Shown here in pieces: positions 57,513-64,000 of a stretch of 64,000 nt of DNA (position 1 is its first letter; the number at the start of each line of letters is the position of its first letter). Source of the stretch: Cadophora sp. MPI-SDFR-AT-0126. Taxonomy: Eukaryota; Ascomycota; Leotiomycetes; Helotiales; Ploettnerulaceae. Both the position numbers and the translations under genes were made by a program. The notes under the pieces are model-generated. The model was not told the DNA's origin. It saw nothing but the letters and a program-made list of their open reading frames with translations, and made no database searches. The stretch is taken from positions 992,001 to 1,056,000 of the forward strand of contig JAGMVK010000010.1 of the NCBI GenBank assembly GCA_020747065.1, given 5' to 3'.

Positions 57513-58944
57513 TGGAAACATATGTATATATGGCGGGATGGGATTTGTTGCTTAAGTGAAGGAGTTCGTGGGATACCCAAGGGAATAAGATATCAAGGCT
57601 GCTGGTTTCACCGTGTTTGAGAAGTCTTAAGAGCAATTTCAGTTAAAGTCATTTAGCATTACAGACTTTCATTTCAAATGCAACGCGACATTATCATGAT
57701 TCCGCTTCCATCAATAGACACAATTTTCAGTGCAGCACATGCTCAGGTCTGCAAGAACGTCTGCGTCTCAAGGGAGAATAAAACGCCCTCCATTATATCA
57801 CGCTTTTTGACGATTGAGCAGGAGTGCTGCATGTTAAAGCTGTATTAAAAAACTATGTAAATCGATCATGAGTGCTCGAAGTCGATGGGCTCGCGATCTC
57901 TTGGAAATTTGGACTGGAGATGGACGAAGGCGCTAGATGTTAGTGAGGGTGACGAAGCTACCAGGTGTGATTTCCTTGCAGAAACCAATTCGCTGTCAAA
58001 ATGCAGAGCGAAAACCAACGTGTAATTGATCAATGGGTGTTAGGCAAAATGTTGAGAGTTTGTTGATGACATACCCTAGTTTGGCATCGATCATTCAGGA
58101 ATCAAATCATTTCCCTCGCAAAGTCCCAGTGTAGTAGGTGGAAAAAATGCCGAAAAAAAACGCATCTAACGAAGACATCCGCATAGCATCTTGAATTAGT
58201 ATAGTCAATTCTTCTCACCTGCACTCGCGGTGGTGAACAAAAAGTGACAATACACGTTCGCTAGAGTATATCCTCAGGCTGCGCGCGACAGCCCCAAGCG
58301 GAAAGAAAAGTTTTGTCGCATATATCTTACCAAATAAGCAAAATCCTATCACCAGCCGGGTACGACCGCTAAGCCGTACCCGGCTGTATTCTCAGGCTTC
58401 GGCCCAGGCATTCCACACCAAGATCTCCGTACATCGAACGGATCGAAAGAAAGCGGAATAACCTATTGAATTAGGTTTGTAGACTGGAACCTCACACGCA
58501 TCCGAGTGTTGAGCTTCCAGTTGAGTTTTGCCATTGTTTCTCTTTTTGTTTAAACTTTTTAGACTATTTTTGAGGATTCTCGTGCAAGCGGGTTATTGTT
58601 TTTCCCACTTGTTTACCGGTTGTTGATTGTTTTGTTGATATTTGCTGTTAAGCGAGCCGAGTGGAGCGGAAGTAGCTTACTGGTGCCAGGTTATTGCTTC
58701 CCCCAAGATTCGAGCCTTCCTCCTCATATGATAGCTAGGAAGGACCTGTCTAATTGCATGTGTGCAATGAAATTGTTGGGAAACAATATATAATGTGGCC
58801 TTAATAGGGATGGAAAGTTACGCACTTCACGTCATGGCACTGGAACCACGTTTTATGATCACAATTCAAGCCTCCTGGAAAGGACTCGCGAGCTTGAAAC
58901 TTTAATTGACCATTAATTAACGGTATATAACAGGGATCCAACCA
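57513..58944. other. intergenic region between convergent genes, with strong hairpin
   Basis: About 1.4 kb without a supportable gene. It holds the 12-base-pair inverted repeat at 58353-58386. A 65-codon frame near 58596 has no recognisable motif. Confidence 0.5.
58353..58386. repeat. 12-bp inverted repeat with 10-base loop
   Basis: Arms 58353-58364 (CAGCCGGGTACG) and 58375-58386 (CGTACCCGGCTG) are perfect reverse complements around a 10-base loop. The GC-rich stem stands out from AT-rich surroundings. It is not a tRNA: no anticodon arm or T-loop can be built. Confidence 0.85.
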
Positions 58945-60055
58945 TCAATGTTTCATTGATTCCAGAATATGTCGAACACCCGCGAAATCCAACTCATTCA
59001 GCGTTTCCTCCCAAACCCTCTCAATCAACACCTTCCCTTCAGGCGTATACAGTAAAGCTGGGAACCTAAAACTATCAATCAGCAAACCTCATCTCACTCA
59101 CTCACTCCCATGGGATGAGAGAATATGAGAAGAGCCAAACTCACGGATGCACCGCCCAACTCATCAAAAAGCACCCATGACTCTCCCTCCCCTTATTCAC
59201 AACCGCATCCACAAAACAACTCGCACCCACCCTCGGCGTCCTCCCCGCCATCTCAAAGACCTTCAAGCCAAACCTCATCACGCCCTTAACATCGCGCGTG
59301 AACTGCGTGCCTTTCACCCAAGCCGGATCAACCAGGCTGACAATCACGTCGTCCGCCGAGACGAAATCGACGAGCTTCCAGAGGAAGAAATGGGCTAGGA
59401 GCTTGGAGGTGCGGTAGTGGGATTCTGCGCTGAAGGTTTTGGGGTTGTTGCAGGAGGGGAGGAGGAGGGTGGATGTGCGGTTGGGGAAGGTGGCGATTAG
59501 GGCGAGGGCGGCGTTGACGATGGTGAGGTGTGCGGGCTCATGATTTAGATTCGATGCGCTTTTGGCTTTGAGAATTGGGAGGAAGAGGAGGGCGAGGAGT
59601 ATGGTGGAGAGGTAGTTTACTTGGATTGTTTCCTCGTGGCCTGTACTTGGCACTGTGTTGAATGCTAGTTTCATGACGCCGGCGTTGAGGATGACAATAT
59701 CGATTTGGGAGAGTGTCTCAGCGCGGCGGGCGAAAGATTGAATTGAGGCGTAGAAACACATGTCTAGTTCCCAGACTTCGACGACTGCTTTGGATAGTTT
59801 ACGAAGCTTGGTGGCTGCTGCGTTGCCTTTTTCGAGAGAGCGTACGGCGATGATTAGGTGGGTCAGATTGAGTTCCAGGAGTTGAAGCGCGGCTTCGTAG
59901 CCAAGACCAGTGTTGCTGCCTGTTATGATGGCGGTTTTACCGGAAAGTGTTGTTCCTGGGGTAGGCCATTGGGGATTGGCTTTAAATTGGTTGTTGTAGA
60001 AGACATTGGGGAAGAAAGGGGTTGTTGAAGGTTGGAGGTCTTTGGAGCCTGTCAT
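58945..60055 (-). CDS. short-chain dehydrogenase-like protein (retinol-dehydrogenase type)
   Basis: Exons 60055-59145 and 59071-58945 give 345 residues. The cofactor motif is TGSNTGLGYEAA (about 45-56). LDMCFYASIQSF and ILNAGVMKLAF are the usual acidic and NAG blocks of the RDH-like SDRs. The YxxxK pair is YRTSK. The position normally holding catalytic Ser (IVNVSS in relatives) reads IVNAALAL, so the Ser appears lost. The C-terminal part has VIVSLVDPAWVKGTQFTRDV and ends LNELDFAGVRHILESMKH. Substrate unknown and activity uncertain. It converges with the SLATT gene. Confidence 0.88.
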
Positions 60056-60765
60056 TGCGACGTATAGGAATATGAGAGGGAGGAATTTTCCCTGGAACTT
60101 GTAGGGCGCCTAACTCGATAGGAATGGAATGATGAAGCACCTTTAAATACCTCTTAGTGGTGACAACAGGGCAGCGATATGTCGGCGAGAGGCGAGAATC
60201 TGCTTACGTTGGTTCGCCAGCGAAGTTCGAAGTTCGGAAGCATAACAGATTCCGAGCTTCCAAGCCCATTGAAATATTTGTGAAATTTGGTAAGCTCTCT
60301 GTTTTTCCTCCGGAAATAGGAGAATAGGAGGCATCCGATCTAGCCTGATATAGGCAGCAATTGAATCTGGAAGCTCGGGAATTGGTTGTTTACTGCGGCC
60401 GTGTATTCAATATCTAGGCGTCTCTCCGATTGCCACGAACGAGAATTTTGATTCATGGCCGATAACGAAGTCCAATAAGATAACTAGCTGTACCCCTTGG
60501 TGCTAGAGAATAATTATCTACTGCGAAAATGGAACTTTCAGATTATTGTTGTTTTTTGCTCGTGTTTCGTTCATCGCAAATTCAGACTTGGGAGTGGAGG
60601 GGACAAACAACGTAAAGACAAAAGAGTTACTATCGTAAATTATACTACCAGAACAAACTCATCGTAGTCATCCATTGCTTGACAAACTCTCAATGTCGTG
60701 ATTTGATCCTACCACACAGCATTCTTCCCGCGTGATCCAACTGGAACTTCACAGACCTTCATTCC
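60056..60765. other. intergenic region
   Basis: About 710 bases lie between the SDR start and the permease stop (tandem, both minus). No gene is seen; the SDR promoter lies at its left. Confidence 0.5.
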
Positions 60766-62748
60766 TTACAGAGCATTACCCCACTGTGGAGCATTAATAA
60801 TGATGCCCATCAAGCATCCCGAAATGATACCCGTGACTGGGAGTGTAATAATCCAGCCACCATAGATCCACGCCACCATTCTCCAGTTGATACTCTTCAG
60901 CTCTCCATTGCAAAGTCCGACACCAACAGTGGCGCCGACGATACACTGAGTGGTAGAGACTGGAAGGGCGAGACGAGTCGCCATGACAACAGTGCATGCG
61001 GAGCCGAGCTCCATGGAGAAACCGCGAGATGGAGAGTGTAGGGTGAGACGGTTTCCGAGATTGCGCATGATGTTGTATCCGTAAGTCCAAAGACCAATGG
61101 AGATGGCAGCTCCTCCGTAAACCCTGACTAATTAGCTGCTTGATGCGAGATGTGACTAAGATATCGAACTTACAAAATCCAGACAGGAACTGGTGATTTG
61201 GATGCTAGAGTTCCAGTACTCCAAACAAGATACACAGCTGCGAGGGGACCAACGGCGTTGGAGACATCATTTGCACCGTGGGCAAATGATGCAGTTGCGG
61301 CTGTCAAGATCTGGAGGAACGAGTAGGTGTGCTCAGCCTTGTTGTCGTAGTGCGTTGCACGAGCATGCATCTCCTCAAGATTACCGACGAGGATAGACGA
61401 TTTCTTCTGCTCTGAAACTACGTCGATGTCTGTGCCATGGAAGAAAGCTTTCTTGGCAGTGTAGAAAAGATTTTTAGGCTCGTACCATTTACCTGCTCTG
61501 ACTTCAACGGGAGCAACGGCGGTATCAGAAATGTCTCCGGAAGAACGTGCGACTACGTCTGCCTCTTTGCTGCCAGGAATGTTGGTCTCGATATCGTCTC
61601 GAGTGACCACGACGTCTCTTCCGTTACGATCGAGCTCCTCTCTTGTCTTGTGACCTCTGTAATAATCCTGGACAATGACTTGTCCGGAAGTGTTAGGAGG
61701 AACTTCCCCACGTCGAAGAAGAAGTGGGCCCTTGAAGACATCATACCATTTGAGTTGCCAGTCGTTGAGATTGAGCTTTCGGTGAAGGTATGGCAAGATG
61801 AAAATAGCTGAGAGAAGACCACATCCGATTCCGACGCCGAATATGACGCCAATGTATTCGCCTGGTCCCCAGGACTTGACAGCGGCTGCTGCAGAAGCTG
61901 CCCCCTTCCAGACAATGAGCATGGTAAGAATGCCAGTCGTGAAGGCGAAGTAGATCGGGACGCTGATGAATGCATTGCGCACAGGATTCTTCGTTTTGAG
62001 CACGCCATACTTGGTCACCAAGAAGATAAGAGCTCCGAAGATACCGGCAATTCCAGGAGCGATGGCCCTATACACAATGGAGAGTTAGTAATTGCCTGTG
62101 AGGACTGTTGCGAGAGACGATAGAACTTGTTATAGGAGAATCCCAACTCCCGAGATAGTGAGAGATTGAAGAAAATGGGTTTCCCCACTACGTACCATGC
62201 CGCAAAGACTTGAGACACACCTTTCCATCCCCAGTTCACACCGTCTACTCCCAGAGCAGCGATTCCCACGCCCATGACGCCTCCCATAATTGAGTGGCTG
62301 CCAAGTGATCATTAGCAAGCACGTACCAGCCCAGTGATGAGTGCCCTTACGTGGTAGAGACAGGCAATCCGATACGAGTGGCGATCGTTAGGTACGTGGA
62401 AGACGCAACAAGAGCGCATGTCATACCCAGCATAAGAACAGTCGGCTCTTGTTCAAAAGATTTGGTACTCAAAATCTTGGTTCTGATTGTATCGGCGACT
62501 CGAGCACTGAGTGAGAAACGTCAGTAGAGCTGAGCATCCAAAAGGTAGGTCACTTACCCAACACCCACAGCACCACCAAACTCCATCACTGTACCTATCA
62601 CCATGGCTTGTCTCATCGTGAGGGATCGGGATGACACCGATGTCGCAAAAGAGTTTGCGACATCGTTGGCTCCAATGTTCCATGCATCTAGAAATGCGAA
62701 CATCATCGCAATAGCGAATATGTAATCGAATTGGTGTAGGGTCGGCAT
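60766..62748 (-). CDS. pho-4: PiT-family phosphate permease (Neurospora pho-4 type)
   Basis: Exons 62748-62558, 62506-62351, 62297-62196, 62067-61174 and 61123-60766 join in phase to 566 residues. The inverted-repeat structure of inorganic phosphate transporters is clear: the first half has GANDVANSFATSVSSRSL and GLPVSTTHSIMGG, the second half HGANDVSNAVGPLAAVY and ALPVSTTQCIVGA. Between the halves is a hydrophilic loop of about 170 residues (about 270-400) with Lys/Arg/Glu. The start MPTLHQFDYIFAIAMMFAFL is typical of fungal members. By family it imports phosphate, with sodium in the characterised members, at the plasma membrane. A CACGTGGG box lies about 530 bases upstream, consistent with phosphate-starvation control. 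Confidence 0.96.
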
Positions 62749-64000
62749 TTTGGCGGCAGAAGATTTACACCTAAGATCTGAAGATGTTGCAATTGCAAAA
62801 GTGTTTACAGGCTTAAGGTGATGCAGCTTGTCCAGATATTTATCATTATACATCTGTTGCCCCCAACTTGGCATTTCCACAAACTTTGATTGAACAACAG
62901 AGTCCACGGGACAACTTTGCCCAATGGTCATCACGTATCTGACCCTGTGCTCTGTCTCGATGTAAGTTTTCCACCTTCTCTGCGCATTCCAAGATCAATG
63001 CCCACTGAAGACGGCGAGCGGTAAGACCAACGTCTTGGAAGGCACACAATTTTGTCTCCCATCGCTTGACATTTCGCCATTCCTGGGTCTTCATCCGCTG
63101 AAATCATCCTTGGGGATCTTGGGAATCTTGGTGCCATGAGCCGACTCAATTCTTGGTTCCACTCAAACGACTTGGAACTGGGGACTGCCCTCAATTTATA
63201 GGGTGCGTCTCTCCTCTTGATGTCGAATGCCACTGTTGCCAAGGGGGAGCAAAAGAAGATCGCGGCAAATATTATACACACGTGGGGGTTGTCTGGCAAT
63301 TTGATTGGCCGCTTTCAACGACATTCAAACCTTTGAACGTCTGTGAATATGAATTGAATCAATTACATCAAGGGAACTGAGCAATTTCCAAGATAAAAAG
63401 CACATGCTGTGAGTGAGCGTCGCTGCAAAAGGTGATAGGCCCGCGTTGACGTCAGCATCGAAGTTCCCAAGGGACCAAACCAGCCAACATCCAAAACTGC
63501 AAAGTCAGGTCTGTAATATAATCACAATGGAAGAGAAACTTACACTCCTACCAGTCTGATGCGACTTCTCAAATACACTTCTTGAATTTTCAGATTGTCA
63601 AGTTGGAAAGAAAAACGCCGTTAGGCATCTGGTTTTTGACTTTGGAAGCATCAAGTCTTCTAATTCGAGCTGAGCATTGGTAAGTGGCCGAAGAGAAGCC
63701 CAGAAGCCAGCTCAAATACCCAAGTTCTCAGAAAAGAAAAAATCGTAAAAAGCGCTGAGTTTCAAGAGCATATCATGAGCCTTGCCCAGATGTCCCAGAA
63801 TCATGGAGCTGAAGCCACCCCAAACCTATTAAGCAAACAATTAATGCGTCAAGGAGGGGGCCAAACATGCAGTCTACTACTGGATCCGGAAATCCTAAAA
63901 TAGAGAAGAACCCCATATCGACGACGCACTGTTGTAATTGTCAACAACCATCACGGCTCAAGCGTGTAGGGCAAAGTGCAGGACGCCAGACAGATGCTGA
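62749..64000. other. promoter and intergenic region right of the permease gene
   Basis: About 1.25 kb to the window edge. No gene is supported. An ATG-less open frame at 62931-63299 (-) that looks like a signal peptide was rejected. Confidence 0.5.
63279..63286. promoter_or_regulatory. CACGTGGG Pho4/NUC-1-type site
   Basis: The E-box with GGG flank matches the high-affinity Pho4 site of yeast phosphate-regulated promoters; Neurospora NUC-1 also recognises CACGTG. It lies about 530 bases before the pho-4-like permease start. Function is inferred. Confidence 0.45.

Noticed and set aside
58353..58386. tRNA gene
   Set aside because: The stem-loop has no cloverleaf, A-box/B-box or T-loop sequence around it. 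I found no convincing tRNA in the window.
62931..63299. minus-strand frame resembling a secreted protein (hydrophobic N-terminus, IIFAAIFFCSPLATVAF)
   Set aside because: It starts at TTG, with no ATG before the hydrophobic stretch, no splice site supplies one, and it lies in the permease promoter with the CACGTGGG site inside.
1..64000. biosynthetic cluster, transposon or CRISPR array
   Set aside because: The MFS and ABCG transporters and the Zn2Cys6 regulator are far apart and no polyketide, peptide or terpene synthase is present. No transposase, reverse transcriptase or long terminal repeat was seen, and CRISPR is not expected in a fungal chromosome.

Overview
This is a 64 kb window of a filamentous ascomycete (Pezizomycotina) nuclear genome. 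Most genes carry one to six short introns of about 45-60 bases, with GTATGT/GTAAGT donors, CTRAC-like branch points and YAG acceptors. The gene set is typically fungal: Not4, Hym1/MO25, DASH Dad3, a Zn2Cys6 regulator, a HeLo-domain protein, a fungal SLATT protein and a Neurospora pho-4-like phosphate permease. Placement within Leotiomycetes is only an impression. Most gene models were built by hand, by checking that splice phases keep the reading frame. They have no transcript support.

Layout. 0-2 kb: a short-chain dehydrogenase (SDR). 2-6.1 kb (-): SWI/SNF SWIB subunit and Hym1/MO25. 6.1-7.1 kb: a repeat-rich divergent promoter. 7.1-10.1 kb: a PRMT3-type arginine methyltransferase (+) convergent with an FMN split-barrel oxidase-like protein (-). 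11.4-14.3 kb: a long coiled-coil protein of unknown function. 15.2-17.5 kb (-): an ABCG half-transporter. 19-20 kb (+): a second SDR. 20.4-22.5 kb (-): a HeLo-like domain fused to a degenerate kinase. 24-26.1 kb (+): a Zn2Cys6 regulator. 26.6-28.6 kb: Dad3 (+) convergent with mitochondrial ribosomal protein uS5m (-). 28.6-31 kb: a gene-poor stretch. 31-33 kb (+): a small conserved-looking protein and a small secreted cysteine-containing protein. 33.3-38.9 kb (-): an MFS transporter, a small orphan ORF and complex I NDUFS3. 39.3-44.8 kb (+): Not4, with the probable remainder of the same gene in a second large exon. 45.7-49.6 kb (-): NPC1/Ncr1. 50.7-51.1 kb: a broken gene. 51.6-53.7 kb (+): a Ser/Thr kinase with a coiled-coil tail. 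54.8-56 kb (-): a secreted phosphatase-like phosphoesterase. 56.8-57.5 kb (+): a SLATT-domain protein. 58.9-60.1 kb (-): a third SDR. 60.8-62.7 kb (-): a PiT-family phosphate permease.

The window is mainly ordinary housekeeping chromosome, not a biosynthetic cluster. The items most worth a second look are: the HeLo plus pseudokinase protein, whose architecture parallels an MLKL-type cell-death executor; the SLATT two-membrane-segment protein, from a family associated in prokaryotes with immune effector systems; the long coiled-coil orphan, whose frame switch can be explained by a 44-base intron; a pair of complementary pentanucleotide arrays in the Hym1/PRMT3 promoter; a decayed gene at 50.7-51.1 kb; and two phosphate-related genes, one preceded by a CACGTGGG Pho4/NUC-1-type site.
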